Assembly: GCA_002027195.1 (NCBI GenBank)
Contig: MWJO01000052.1
Span: 1-54,555 of the forward strand
DNA from: Streptomyces sp. GKU 895
GTDB taxonomy: Bacteria > Actinomycetota > Actinomycetes > Streptomycetales > Streptomycetaceae
DNA: 54,555 nt
Direction: 5' to 3'
The notes below the pieces were generated by a model. The model was given only the letters and a program-made list of their open reading frames with translations. It did no database searches and was not told the DNA's origin. A program made the translations under genes and the position numbers. Each line of letters begins with the position of its first letter. The first letter of the stretch is position 1. Positions 28,198 through 37,701 of the stretch are shown piece by piece.

Positions 28198-28316
28198 AAA
28201 CAGCGCCCTTCCCGGACCTGTCCTCCCCCGACCTGTCCGACAGAGGTCTACCGGGATCACGCTTCGACGCGTACATGTAGTCATCCCACCTTTCGCTGGT
28301 ACGGAGGAACGTAAGG

Positions 28317-30322
28317 ATGCGTAACCTTCACACCCGCACAACCCGTGGCCGAGTGGTCGGAGCACTCACCGCCGCACTGCTCGCCGCCGCAGGACTCGCC
28401 GCACCCTCGGCGCGGGCCGCCGCACCCGCCCTGGACGACGGTCTCGCCCTCACCCCGCCCATGGGCTTCAACAACTGGAACTCCACGCACTGTCGCGCCG
28501 AGTTCAACGAGGCGATGGTCAAGTCGATCGCGGACATCTTCGTGGACAAGGGCCTCAAGGACGCCGGGTACCAGTACGTCAACCTCGACGACTGCTGGGC
28601 CCTGCCCGAGCGGAACGCGGACGGCAAGCTCGTACCGGACCCCGTCCGCTTCCCGAACGGAATCAAGGCGGTCGCCGACTACGTCCACTCCAAGGGACTG
28701 AAGTTCGGCATCTACACGAGCGCGGGCACCAAGACGTGCAACAGCGCGGGATTTCCCGGCGCGCTGGGCCATGAGTACAGCGACGCCCAGCAGTTCGCGG
28801 ACTGGGGCGTGGACTATCTCAAGTACGACAACTGCAACAACCAGGGCGTGGACGCCAAGGCGCGCTACACGACCATGCGCGACGCCTTGCGGGCGACCGG
28901 TCGGCCCATCGTCTACAGCATCTGCGAGTGGGGCGAGAACAAGCCCTGGGAATGGGCGTCCGACGTGGGCCACCTGTGGCGCACGACCGGTGACATCAGC
29001 GACAACTGGGGCTCGATGCTCTCGATCCTGCGGCAGAACCTCCCGCTCGCCGACCATGCAGGCCCCGGGCACTGGAACGACCCGGACATGCTGGAGGTCG
29101 GCAACGGCGGCATGACGGACACCGAGTACCGCTCGCACTTCTCCCTGTGGTCGATCATGGCCGCGCCGCTCCTCATCGGCTCCGACCTGCGCCACGCGAG
29201 CGACGCGACCTACGAGATCCTCGGCAACAAGGAGGTCATCGCGGTCGACCAGGACCCGCTCGGCAAGCAGGGCACCGTGGTCTCCTCGGAGGGCGGCCGA
29301 TGGGTCGTCGCCAAGCAGATGCGGGACGGCAGCCGCGCGGTCGCTCTGTTCAACGAGACCGGCACCGCACAGCGCATCGCCACGACCGCCGCGGCCGTCG
29401 GCCTGCCCGCCGCCGACGCCTACACCCTGCGCGACCTGTGGCAGCACCGCAGTTACAACACCGCGGGCACCATCGCCGCCACCGTCCCGGCCCACGGCAC
29501 GGTCCTCGTACGGGTCTCCGCCGACCCCGGGTGGGCCAAGCACCCGCCGGCCGCGGAACTCGGCCTGGAGGGCAGCCAGTTGATCGAGGCCGCGCCCCGG
29601 CCACGCTGACGAGCAAGGTCACCGACCTGGGTCGCACCCCGGCCCGGCAGGTCTCGGTCGCCCTCACCGGCCCCGCGGGCTGGTCCGTACGCCCCACCTC
29701 GGCGACCACGGCGGCCGTCCTGACGACGGGCCGGTCCCTGCGCACCGGATGGACGGTGGCCGCCCCGGCTGGGACGCCCACCGGGTCGTACGACCTGACA
29801 CTCAAGGCGAGTTACCGCTCACCGACAGGCGTCCGCGTCGCCACGGCCCTGACCGTGACGGTCTCCGTGGTGGTGCCGCCGCCCCCGGGGACCTCCCCAC
29901 TCAGCGAACTGCCCTGGCTGTCGGCCCTGAGCGGATGGGGGCCGGTGGAGCGCGACACCAGCAACGGGGAGAACGCCGCGGGCGACGGACATCCGATCAC
30001 CATCGGCGGCGTGGTGTACGCCAAGGGACTTGGTGTGCACGCCCAGAGCATCATCGAGTACTACACGGGCAGGACGTGCGAGACGGTCACCGCGGACGTC
30101 GGCGTCGACGACGAGAAGGGTGCCGCCGGAACGGTCGCCTTCGAGATCTGGGCGGACGGCTCCAAGGTCGCCTCGACCGGCGTCCTCACCAACGCGATGC
30201 CGGCCCAGCCGCTCACCGCGGACGTCACCGGGGCCCAGGTGGTCCGGCTCGTCGTCACCGACGGCGGCGACGGCCTCGACTCGGACCACGCGGACTGGGC
30301 GGACGCGCAGTTGACCTGCTGA
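28317..30322 (+). CDS. Secreted GH27 alpha-galactosidase with C-terminal NEW3 and NPCBM domains, one frameshift
   Basis: About 668 aa. ATG 28317 follows ACGGAGG. A signal peptide (ALTAALLAAAGLAAPSARA) leads into the GH27 barrel: PPMGFNNWNSTHC, the nucleophile Asp in YLKYDNCNN and the acid/base Asp in RTTGDISDNW. The frame breaks near 29580-29605 after GLEGSQLIEA. The next frame encodes an alpha-galactosidase NEW3 domain (ATLTSKVTDLG) and an NPCBM carbohydrate-binding module (GVVYAKGLGVHAQS). It releases terminal alpha-galactose from plant galactomannans or oligosaccharides outside the cell. Neighbours ROK and LacI complete a sugar cluster. Confidence 0.9.
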
Positions 30323-30327
30323 ACTCC

Positions 30328-30364
30328 GCCGGGCGGCCCGGCCACACCGACCGGCCCGCCCGGC
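30328..30364. terminator. Bidirectional terminator between alpha-galactosidase and ROK genes
   Basis: A 14-bp stem with one mismatch (30328-30341 with 30351-30364) and a 9-base loop. It lies between converging genes and starts five bases after the alpha-galactosidase stop. Confidence 0.75.
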
Positions 30365-30419
30365 CTCCGGCGCCGACTCCCAAGCGGCCCCCGCCCCCGG
30401 CGTGAACGTTCCTGCGGGA

Positions 30420-31367
30420 TCAGACCGGTGCCTTGTCCGCGCCCTTGGCGAGCGCCGCCGCGGCCGCCCCCACCAAGCCCGCGTCCGTTCCCATCTGGGC
30501 CGGCACGACCGCCAGCCGCTGGACGAAGGACAGGGTGGCGTAGTCGGTCAGGGCCTTGCGGAGCGGGGCGAGGAGTACCTCGCCCGCCTTGCCCACTCCC
30601 CCGCCGATCACCGCGATGTCGATCTCGACGAGGGTCGCGGTGGCGGCGATCCCGGCGGCCAGCGCCTGCGCGGCCCGCTCGAAGGAGGCCGCCGCGATCG
30701 GATCGCCGGCCACCGCCGCGGCGGCCACCGCCGCGGCGGAGGTGTCGCCGTCCGGCCCCGGCCGCCAACCGTTCTCGTACGCCCGGCGGGCGATGTTGGG
30801 GCCACTGGCGATCCGCTCCACGCAGCCGCGGGAGCCGCAGGCGCACGGGTCGCCGTCCATGTCCACGCTGATGTGGCCGATATGGCCCGCGTTGCCGGTC
30901 GGCCCCGGGTGCAGCCGGCCGCCCAGCACCAGGCCGCCGCCGACACCCGTCGACACCACCATGCACAGCGCGTTGTCGTGCCCGCGCGCGGCGCCCTGCC
31001 AGTGCTCGGCCGCCGTGATCGCCACGCCGTCGCCGATCAGCTCGACCGGCAGCCCGCCCGTCGCCTCCCGGACCCGCCGGACCAGTGGATAGTCGCGCCA
31101 GCCGGGCACGTTGACCGGGCTCACGGTGCCCGCGGAGGCGTCCACGGGGCCCGCGCTGCCGATACCGAGGGCCGAGGCGCTTCCCCACAACGGCGACACG
31201 GTGAGTTCGCCGAGCACCTCCTCGACGGCCCGCATGACGGTCTCGCCGTCCTCCCGGGCGGGCGTGGCGCGCTGCGCGCGGACCAGGATGTGGCCGCGGT
31301 CGTCGACCAGCGCACCGGCAATCTTGGTGCCGCCGATGTCGAGCGCTGCCACGAGGTCGGTGTGCAT
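30420..31367 (-). CDS. ROK-family sugar kinase (glucokinase-like)
   Basis: 315 aa. ATP site DIGGTKIAGALVDD at the N-terminus, catalytic region ELIGDGVAITAAEHW, then STGVGGGLV and the ROK signature with the zinc motif CACGSRGCVE. No N-terminal helix-turn-helix, so it is a kinase, not a ROK repressor. It phosphorylates glucose or a related hexose in the cytosol. It diverges from the LacI gene and converges on the alpha-galactosidase gene. Confidence 0.92.
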   Translation of the reverse strand: MHTDLVAALDIGGTKIAGALVDDRGHILVRAQRATPAREDGETVMRAVEEVLGELTVSPLWGSASALGIGSAGPVDASAGTVSPVNVPGWRDYPLVRRVREATGGLPVELIGDGVAITAAEHWQGAARGHDNALCMVVSTGVGGGLVLGGRLHPGPTGNAGHIGHISVDMDGDPCACGSRGCVERIASGPNIARRAYENGWRPGPDGDTSAAAVAAAAVAGDPIAAASFERAAQALAAGIAATATLVEIDIAVIGGGVGKAGEVLLAPLRKALTDYATLSFVQRLAVVPAQMGTDAGLVGAAAAALAKGADKAPV

Positions 31368-31463
31368 CAGTGTCAGATCTCCCCGTCAACCGTCGGAAAG
31401 GCGGGCCGTTCCGAGGTGGGGGCACGGACACGGCAATTGTGGTGGACAGTGTCCCCCGCATCT

Positions 31464-31475
31464 GACAACGTTGTC
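31464..31475 (+). promoter_or_regulatory. LacI-type operator candidate
   Basis: The perfect 12-bp palindrome GACAACGTTGTC with a central CG is typical of LacI/GalR-family sites. It sits between the ROK and LacI genes, eight bases before a TATGCT -10-like hexamer (31483-31488). Confidence 0.7.
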
Positions 31476-31535
31476 CAGGCTCTATGCTCGACGCCACATC
31501 CTCATACAAAATCATGGACGCCGCACCCCTCCCGC

Positions 31536-31568
31536 GTGGACGACCCGTGGACGACCCGTGGACGACAG
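31536..31568 (+). repeat. 11-bp direct repeat x3 in the LacI leader
   Basis: GTGGACGACCC at 31536 and 31547 and GTGGACGACAG at 31558, ending 16 bases before the GTG start. Non-coding by position. It may be a transcript-level or protein-binding element. Confidence 0.8.
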
Positions 31569-31584
31569 GACAGGACGCCGCATC

Positions 31585-32634
31585 GTGCCCGAGACCACCC
31601 GCCGTGCAGACCGATCCGCCACCATGCGTTACGGCAACCGTCCGACGATGAAGGACGTGGCGGCACGCGCCGGGGTGGGCCTCAAGACGGTCTCCCGCGT
31701 GGTCAACGGCGAGCCGGGCGTCACCCCGGAGACCGAGCGGCGGGTGCAGGAGGCCATCGACGCGCTCGGCTTCCGCCGCAACGACAGCGCGCGGGTGCTG
31801 CGCAAGGGCCGTACCGCCAGCATCGGCCTGGTCCTCGAAGACCTCGCGGACCCGTTCTACGGCCCGCTGAGCCGCGCGGTCGAGGAGGTGGCCCGCGCCA
31901 ACGGCGCCCTGCTGATCAACGGCTCCAGCGCGGAGGACCCGGACCGCGAGCAGGAGTTGGTGCTGGCGCTGTGCGCCCGGCGTGTGGACGGCCTGGTGGT
32001 CATCCCGGCCGGTGACGACCACCGGTATCTGGAGCCGGAGTTGAAGGCGGGCGTCGCCACGGTGTTCGTGGACCGTCCGGCCGGGCAGATCGACGCCGAC
32101 GTGGTCCTGTCCGACAACTACGGCGGCGCCCGCGACGGCGTCGCCCACCTCATCGCGCACGGCCACCGCCGGATCGGGTTCATCGGCGACATGCCCCGCA
32201 TCCACACCGCGGCCGAGCGGCTGCGCGGCTACCGGGCCGCGATGGAGGACGCGGGGATACCGGTCGAGGAGAAGTGGATGTCCCTCGGGGTCACCGATCC
32301 GGAGCGGGTGCGCCGGGCGGCCGAGGAGATGCTGTCCGGGCCTGATCCGGTGACCGCGGTCTTCGCGGGCAACAACCGGGTGACGGTCACCGTGGTCCGG
32401 GTCCTCGCCGAGCACGCGCGCCAGGTCGCCCTGGTCGGCTTCGACGACATCGAGCTCGCCGACCTGCTCCAGCCCGGCGTCACCGTCGTGGCCCAGGACG
32501 CCGCCGCCCTCGGCCGCACGGCCGCGGAGCGGCTGTTCCGGCAGCTGGACGGCACGCTGGTCACCCCGGAGCGGATCGAACTGCCGACCCGGCTGATCAC
32601 CCGCGGCTCGGGCGAACTGCCGCCGGCGGACTAG
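31585..32634 (+). CDS. LacI-family transcriptional regulator
   Basis: 349 aa. The helix-turn-helix and hinge are MKDVAARAGVGLKTVSRVVNG and RRNDSARVLRKGRT, followed by a periplasmic-binding-like sugar-sensing domain (IGLVLEDLADPFYGPLSRAV, DGLVVIPAG, HRRIGFIGD). GTG 31585 has AGGA upstream; ATG 31624 lacks an RBS. It probably represses the ROK gene and perhaps the alpha-galactosidase gene through the palindrome at 31464. The stop codon TAG sits in a CTAG at the edge of a MITE-like element. Confidence 0.92.
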   Translation: MPETTRRADRSATMRYGNRPTMKDVAARAGVGLKTVSRVVNGEPGVTPETERRVQEAIDALGFRRNDSARVLRKGRTASIGLVLEDLADPFYGPLSRAVEEVARANGALLINGSSAEDPDREQELVLALCARRVDGLVVIPAGDDHRYLEPELKAGVATVFVDRPAGQIDADVVLSDNYGGARDGVAHLIAHGHRRIGFIGDMPRIHTAAERLRGYRAAMEDAGIPVEEKWMSLGVTDPERVRRAAEEMLSGPDPVTAVFAGNNRVTVTVVRVLAEHARQVALVGFDDIELADLLQPGVTVVAQDAAALGRTAAERLFRQLDGTLVTPERIELPTRLITRGSGELPPAD

Positions 32635-32724
32635 GGGCTGTCCGGTGGATCAGGTCGCGGGAAAGCAGCGTCACCCCATTGATGCCACACCCCGCGGCCG
32701 CGGCATGATCCGCCGGACAGGCCC
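32635..32724. mobile_element. MITE-like palindromic element
   Basis: Terminal inverted repeats: CTGTCCGGTGGATCA (32638-32652) and TGATCCGCCGGACAG (32706-32720) pair at 14 of 15 positions, and the outer bases extend as GGG/CCC. The core is about 53 bases. Flanks start at a CTAG, the target style of IS5-type elements. It has no transposase. A single related end occurs at 50524. Confidence 0.55.
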
Positions 32725-32731
32725 TGAGGCC

Positions 32732-33532
32732 GTGCCCTTGAGCGACCGCACCCTGGAAGCGCTCGGTCTGGCCGAGGCGCCGCGCGATCACCCGCTGCTC
32801 TACCCGGGCGCGTGGCCCTCGGACTCCGGACTCCTCGACGGCGACCGGCTGTTGCCCCTCGACCGCCTCCTGCACGAGGACCGCGTCCCCGTCCTCGCCG
32901 TCGGCTCCAACGCCAGCCCGGCCCAACTGCGCCACAAGATGGCCGAGTACGGGATCGTCTCCCCGATCCCGATGGTGCGCACCCGCGTCACGGGCATCGC
33001 CATCGGCGTCTCCGCGCACGTCAGCCGGCTGGGCTATGTGTCCGCATCCCCGGTCGAAGCACCGGGAGCCGTACAGGAGTTGTACGTCATCTGGCTCGAC
33101 GCCGAGCAGCTGGCGGTCGTCGACGCGAGCGAGGGCGCGCATCTGACGGCCGGGAACTACCGGCGCGCGTGGCTGCCCGCCCCCGACGTGCGGTGCGAAC
33201 TCGCCGACGGCACCGCACTGCCGGGCGCGTATGTGTACGTCAACACCCATGGCGTGCTCCACGACGGCACCGGTACCCCGCGCGGCCACCCCGGCCAGCG
33301 GCCGCTGCTCACCGAACTCCTCGTCGCCTCGCCCCGGTTGAGGGAGCTGTTCGGCGTCACGCCCGAGGAGTTCTGCGCCCGGGCGCGCGCCGACCACGAG
33401 CTGTGCCGGGAGGGGACACGGCTGTTCAAGCGGGAGAAGCTGGTGACGGTCTCCGGCCTGGAGCGGTACGCGGAGGCTCAGCAGACCGGCAGTCCGGGCA
33501 CCGGCTCGTCGTTGTCGCCGCCCTTGATGTAG
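32732..33532 (+). CDS. Conserved protein of unknown function, GGCT-like start motif
   Basis: 266 aa from GTG 32732. ATG 32705 lies inside the MITE-like repeat and has no RBS, and TTG 32738 is a third option. VPVLAVGSNASPAQLRHKM resembles the YGSN-type opening of gamma-glutamylcyclotransferase folds but the rest (VYVNTHGVLHDGTGTPRGH) is not diagnostic. I do not assign a reaction. Its 3' end overlaps the Ser/Thr kinase gene on the other strand by 55 bases. Confidence 0.7.
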   Translation: MPLSDRTLEALGLAEAPRDHPLLYPGAWPSDSGLLDGDRLLPLDRLLHEDRVPVLAVGSNASPAQLRHKMAEYGIVSPIPMVRTRVTGIAIGVSAHVSRLGYVSASPVEAPGAVQELYVIWLDAEQLAVVDASEGAHLTAGNYRRAWLPAPDVRCELADGTALPGAYVYVNTHGVLHDGTGTPRGHPGQRPLLTELLVASPRLRELFGVTPEEFCARARADHELCREGTRLFKREKLVTVSGLERYAEAQQTGSPGTGSSLSPPLM

Positions 33533-35178
33533 ACGTCGCTGACGAAGACGCCGGTGTTGCCGCTGTCGTCGTCGGTCTTCGCCCACCAGACGTTGGTCCA
33601 CTCGCCGTCGGTCTCGCGGCGGCCCAGATTCTGCTGGCAGTAGAAGTAGTTGGTGCCCGCACCGAGGATGCCGACCTTGGCGCCGGCCGCGGTGTAGGAG
33701 TCGGCGGTCTTCCAGACCTCGCAGTTGTACTTGCCGCCGCCTATGGAGACGCAGGACGCGGCGGGCTTGGTCGTCTCGCCGGCGCCGCTGTCGCTGGTGG
33801 CGGGGGCATGGCCGCCTGAAGTCCTGTTCGGGGCCGGGGTGGTGGCCCGCTCGGTGGGCTCGCTGTCGGCCGTGCGACTCGCCGACGGAGTTGCCGTGGG
33901 TGTCTTCTTGCCGCCCTTCTCCGTCGGTTCGGGCCCGTCCGTGCGTACGGCGTCGCCCCGGCCGCTCGCCGCCGGCGTGACCTCGGCAGCGGTACGGGGG
34001 GACGTGGACCGCGCGTCGGTGTCCTTGTCACCCGAGCCGTTCAGGACGGCCACGGTCACCCCGGCCGACGCGAGCACGACGGCGACGGCCGCGGCCACGA
34101 GCAGGACGCGGGCGCCGGCCGCGGGCCGGGCGGGGGGGTGTCCATGGGGCCGGTGACGTCCGGGATGCCGGGTCCCGGGGGCGGGCCGAAGCCGGACGGC
34201 GCCTCCTGTGCCGGGGGCGGCCCGAACCCCTGCGGCACCGACGGCACGCTGTGCTCCGTCACCACGGGCGCGGCCACGGCCGTACCCCGCAGCCGGGTCG
34301 TCGCCGGAGTCGGCTGTCGGCGGATTCCGCGACCGCCTGGAGCAGTGCGGCGGCCTCCTCCGCCTCCGGGCGCCCCCTCGGGGGCGCTTGTCGAAGAGCC
34401 GCTGGAGCACGGGCGCGAGCGCGCCCGCGCGCGCGGGCTGCGGCAAGGGCTCCGAGACGATGGCGGTGAGTGTGGAGAAGGTGGACGTACGCCGGAACGG
34501 CGAGGCGCCCTCGACCGCCGCGTACAGGGTGGCGCCCAGGGCCCAGACGTCCGAGGCGGGGCCCGGGTCGGCGCCCTGGGCGCGCTCGGGTGCCAAGTAG
34601 TCCAGGGAGCCGACGAGTTCGCCGCTGCGGGTCAGATGGGTGGCGGAGCCGTCGCCCGGGTCGTCCATCGTCGCGATGCCGAAGTCGGTGAGGACCACAC
34701 GGCCCGAGCGGTCGAGCAGGATGTTGCCGGGCTTCACGTCCCGGTGCAGGACGCCGGCGCGGTGGGCGGCGGCGAGCGCGTCCATGACCTTGGCGCCGAT
34801 GCCGGCGGCCTCGTGGGGGTCGAGGGTGCCGCGGTCGCGCAGGACGTCGTCCAGGGACGGGCCGTCGACCAGTTCCATGACGATCAGCGGGCGGCCGTCG
34901 ACCTCTCCCACGTCGTGCACGGCGATCACGCCGGGATGGCGCACCCGGGCCGCCGCGCGGGCCTCGCGCTGCATGCGCAGCCGCAGATCGGACAGTTCCG
35001 GCCCGTCCGCGTCGGTGTAGGTGCGCAGTTCCTTGACGGCGACCTCACGGCCGAGGACCTCGTCCACCGCCCGCCAGACCACACCCATGCCGCCCCGCCC
35101 GAGCTGGGCCACGACGCGATAGCGCCCGGCCAGCAGCCGGCCGGTCCCGTCCGTCCGTCCGTTGTCCCCCGAAGACAC
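33478..35178 (-). CDS. Membrane Ser/Thr protein kinase, internally compensated frameshifts
   Basis: 566 codons. Kinase domain: GRGGMGVVW (Gly loop), EVAVKEL (ATP Lys), LHRDVKPGN (catalytic loop), LTDFGIA, then DYLAPERA. A single membrane helix (VLLVAAAVAVVLASAGVTVAVL in part) leads to a Ser/Thr/Pro linker and an outside domain with four Cys (SCVSIGGGKYNCEVW, NYFYCQQNLG, PGLPVC). Between about 34130 and 34390 the frame is displaced: an extra G in 34376-34383 and later indels net to zero. In the alternative frame the juxtamembrane is Pro/Gly-rich (SVPQGFGPPPAQEAPSGFG). GTG 35178 is the start. Confidence 0.9.
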   Translation of the reverse strand: MSSGDNGRTDGTGRLLAGRYRVVAQLGRGGMGVVWRAVDEVLGREVAVKELRTYTDADGPELSDLRLRMQREARAAARVRHPGVIAVHDVGEVDGRPLIVMELVDGPSLDDVLRDRGTLDPHEAAGIGAKVMDALAAAHRAGVLHRDVKPGNILLDRSGRVVLTDFGIATMDDPGDGSATHLTRSGELVGSLDYLAPERAQGADPGPASDVWALGATLYAAVEGASPFRRTSTFSTLTAIVSEPLPQPARAGALAPVLQRLFDKRPRGGARRRRRPPHCSRRSRNPPTADSGDDPAAGYGRGRARGDGAQRAVGAAGVRAAPGTGGAVRLRPAPGTRHPGRHRPHGHPPARPAAGARVLLVAAAVAVVLASAGVTVAVLNGSGDKDTDARSTSPRTAAEVTPAASGRGDAVRTDGPEPTEKGGKKTPTATPSASRTADSEPTERATTPAPNRTSGGHAPATSDSGAGETTKPAASCVSIGGGKYNCEVWKTADSYTAAGAKVGILGAGTNYFYCQQNLGRRETDGEWTNVWWAKTDDDSGNTGVFVSDVYIKGGDNDEPVPGLPVC

Positions 35179-35265
35179 CGCCGCCCCGTTCCTCCGTACG
35201 CATGTGCAAGGTCGCGTACAGAGTACGGGGCGGCTGTGACAGTCCTCGCCGAGGTCGCCGAGGTG

Positions 35266-36555
35266 TTACTTGGCCGAGGCCGTCAGGTCCGCGCGGCGGG
35301 GTCCGGCGTACGACTGGAGGCGCGCCAGGGTCAGCCCGGTGAGCCGGGTGACCTCGCCGGTGTCCAGGGCGCCGCAGTCCAGGCCGCGCAGGAGGTACCC
35401 GGCGAGGGCCTTGGCGGTGGCGGGCTCGTCCATGACGTCGCCGTCGACGTGGTTGGCGTAGGCGGCGAGGCGCTTGGCGGCCGCTTCGAAGCCTTCGCGG
35501 TAGAAGGCGAAGACGGCCGCGTAGCGGGTGGGGAGGTGGCCGGGGTGCATGTCCCAGCCCTGGTAGTAGGCGCGGGCCAGGGCGCGCCGGGTGAGGCCGT
35601 AGTGCAACCTCCAGGCCTCGTGGACCTTCTCGGTGCTGCCGACCGGCAGGACGTTGGTGGAGCCGTCCGAGACGCGTACGCCGGTGCCGGCGGCGGCGAC
35701 CTGCATGATCGCCTTGGCGTGATCGGCGGCCGGGTGGTCGCTGGCCTGGTAGGCGGCGGAGACGCCGAGGCAGGCGCTGTAGTCGAAGGTGCCGTAGTGC
35801 AGGCCGGTGGCGCGGCCCTCGGCGGCGTCGATCATGCGGGCGACGGTGGCGGTGCCGTCGGCGGCGAGGATCGCCTGGCTGGTCTCGATCTGGATCTCGA
35901 AGCCGATCCGGCCGGGGGCCAGGCCGCGCGCCTTCTCGAACTGCTCCAGGAGCCGGACCATGGCGGTGACCTGCTCGGGATAGGTGACCTTGGGCAGGGT
36001 GAGGACCAGTCCGTCGGGCAGTCCGCCGGCCTCCATCAGGCCGGTGAGGAAGACGTCGAGGGTGCGGATGCCGCGGTCGCGGACCGGGGACTCCATGCAC
36101 TTCATGCGGATGCCCATGTACGGGGCGGCGGTGCCGTTCTTGTACGCGTCCGCAACGAGCCGGGCCGCGCGGGCGGCGTCCTGGTCCTCGTCGGAGCCCT
36201 TGTAGCCGTCCTCGAAGTCGACGCGCAGGTCCTCGATCGGCTCGCGCTCCAGTTTGGCCCGCACGCGCGTGTGGACCGGTTCGGCGAGTGCGTCGGAGAG
36301 TCCGAGCACGGCGGCGAAGGACGCGGCGTCCGGAGCGTGCTCGTCGAGGGCCGCGAGGGCCTGGTCGCCCCAGGAGCGCAGGGTGCCGGCGGCGAAGACG
36401 TCGCCGGGGACGTAGACGGTGTGGACGGGCTGGCGGGTGCCCGGGTCGCCGGGGTAGCGGCGCTCCAGCTCGGCGTCGACCGGCGCGAGGGAGGCGCTGA
36501 TCTCCTCGCTGACGGCGCCCGCGAGGCTCGTCGCCACCTGCTCCTGCTGACCCAT
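35266..36555 (-). CDS. Aldolase/citrate-lyase-like protein, DUF6986
   Basis: 429 aa, with a very strong RBS (CAGGAGGG) before ATG 36555. It belongs by sequence to the HpcH/HpaI-CitE barrel: LRVDFEDGYKG near residue 115 and GFEIQIETSQAI with the metal-binding Glu near 215, then GLHYGTFDYSACLG. A role in C-C bond cleavage of a small CoA-free acid is plausible. The exact substrate is unknown; DUF6986 is a name from memory. A short dyad lies in the promoter. Confidence 0.82.
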   Translation of the reverse strand: MGQQEQVATSLAGAVSEEISASLAPVDAELERRYPGDPGTRQPVHTVYVPGDVFAAGTLRSWGDQALAALDEHAPDAASFAAVLGLSDALAEPVHTRVRAKLEREPIEDLRVDFEDGYKGSDEDQDAARAARLVADAYKNGTAAPYMGIRMKCMESPVRDRGIRTLDVFLTGLMEAGGLPDGLVLTLPKVTYPEQVTAMVRLLEQFEKARGLAPGRIGFEIQIETSQAILAADGTATVARMIDAAEGRATGLHYGTFDYSACLGVSAAYQASDHPAADHAKAIMQVAAAGTGVRVSDGSTNVLPVGSTEKVHEAWRLHYGLTRRALARAYYQGWDMHPGHLPTRYAAVFAFYREGFEAAAKRLAAYANHVDGDVMDEPATAKALAGYLLRGLDCGALDTGEVTRLTGLTLARLQSYAGPRRADLTASAK

Positions 36556-36571
36556 GCCACACCCTCCTGTT

Positions 36572-36600
36572 TTCCGCACTACGGAATCAACAATCCGTAG
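36572..36600. promoter_or_regulatory. Overlapping dyads upstream of DUF6986 gene
   Basis: TTCCG/CGGAA (36572-36586, 5-base spacer) overlaps CTACGGA/TCCGTAG (36579-36600, 8-base spacer). The first has the form of IclR-type sites. It lies 17 to 45 bases upstream of the start codon. Confidence 0.55.
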
Positions 36601-36746
36601 AACGAAGTTATCCGTGGATCTTCCCGCAGGTCAACACCCCGTCCACAGCATGGGCCGCCACGCCCCTTCCGGCATCTCCGGCCCCACCACGCCCTCTTTC
36701 GCCCACCGGTTCCCCCGTTCATCCTGATCCGTCGGGAGGGGATTAC

Positions 36747-37640
36747 ATGCCGGACACCGACAGAATGACGCGTCGCATGGGACTGAGAACCGTGGTGGCC
36801 ACCGCGCTCACCCTGCCTCTGATGGCCACGATGCCCGCGTCCGCCGCCCGCTCGGTCGGGCGCCGCCTCGATGCCATGACCTTCAACCTGCGCTTCGCCA
36901 GTGCCGTCGGACCCAACAGCTGGGCCGTCCGCCGCCCGGTGATGCGCGCGCTCCTGCGCCGCGAGACCCCCACGTTCCTCGGCACCCAGGAGGGCCTCTA
37001 CCAGCAACTGCTGGACATCCACGCCGACCTCGGCCCGCACTACGCCTGGATCGGCACCGGCCGCGAGGGCGGCAGCCATGACGAGTCGACCGCGGTCTTC
37101 TACGACACCCGGCGCCTGGCCCCGCTCGAACACGACACCTACTGGCTCTCCGACACTCCCCGGACGATCGGCTCGAACACCTGGGGTGCCGCGCTCCCCC
37201 GGATCGTCACCTGGGTCCGCTTCCGCGACCGCGCCGACGACGACCGCGAGTTCTACGTCCTCAACACCCATCTCGACCATGTGAGCCAGTACGCGCGCGA
37301 GCGCGCCACCCTGCTCATCACCGAGCAGATCGCCGCGTTCGACCGTTCACTGCCGGTCGTCGTCACCGGCGACTTCAACGCCGCAGCCCACGACAACCAG
37401 GCCTACGACAACCTCGTCGAGTCCGGACTCGTCGACACCTGGGACGCGGCGGCCGAACGCGGTGCCGCGTACGGGACGTTCCACGGCTACGAGCCGCTGA
37501 CGCCCGGCGGCGAACGCATCGACTGGATCCTGGCCACGACCGGGGTGAAGGTCCACCGTGCCTCGATCAACACCTTCGCCGTCGACGGGCAGTTCCCCAG
37601 CGACCATCTGCCGGTCCAGGCCGCGTTGACCCTGGGATGA
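36747..37640 (+). CDS. Secreted endonuclease/exonuclease/phosphatase (EEP) family protein
   Basis: 297 aa. GGGAGGGG precedes ATG 36747. A signal peptide (GLRTVVATALTLPLMATMPASAA) ends near residue 34. The EEP core shows MTFNLRFAS, TQEGLYQQ (metal Glu), FYVLNTHLDH, VVVTGDFNAAA and PSDHLPVQ, the last being the conserved SDH. It probably removes phosphate from sugars or phospholipids or acts as a nuclease outside the cell. The subfamily is not decided. It converges with etfA across a shared terminator. Confidence 0.9.
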   Translation: MPDTDRMTRRMGLRTVVATALTLPLMATMPASAARSVGRRLDAMTFNLRFASAVGPNSWAVRRPVMRALLRRETPTFLGTQEGLYQQLLDIHADLGPHYAWIGTGREGGSHDESTAVFYDTRRLAPLEHDTYWLSDTPRTIGSNTWGAALPRIVTWVRFRDRADDDREFYVLNTHLDHVSQYARERATLLITEQIAAFDRSLPVVVTGDFNAAAHDNQAYDNLVESGLVDTWDAAAERGAAYGTFHGYEPLTPGGERIDWILATTGVKVHRASINTFAVDGQFPSDHLPVQAALTLG

Positions 37641-37641
37641 G

Positions 37642-37685
37642 CCGAGGCCCCCGCCACCGCCGGGAAGCGGTCGCGGGGGCCTCGG
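37642..37685. terminator. Bidirectional terminator between EEP and etfA genes
   Basis: A perfect 13-bp stem (37642-37654 with 37673-37685) and an 18-base loop between converging genes. It starts two bases after the EEP stop. Confidence 0.85.
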
Positions 37686-37701
37686 TCAGGCGCTGCGGGG
37701 A

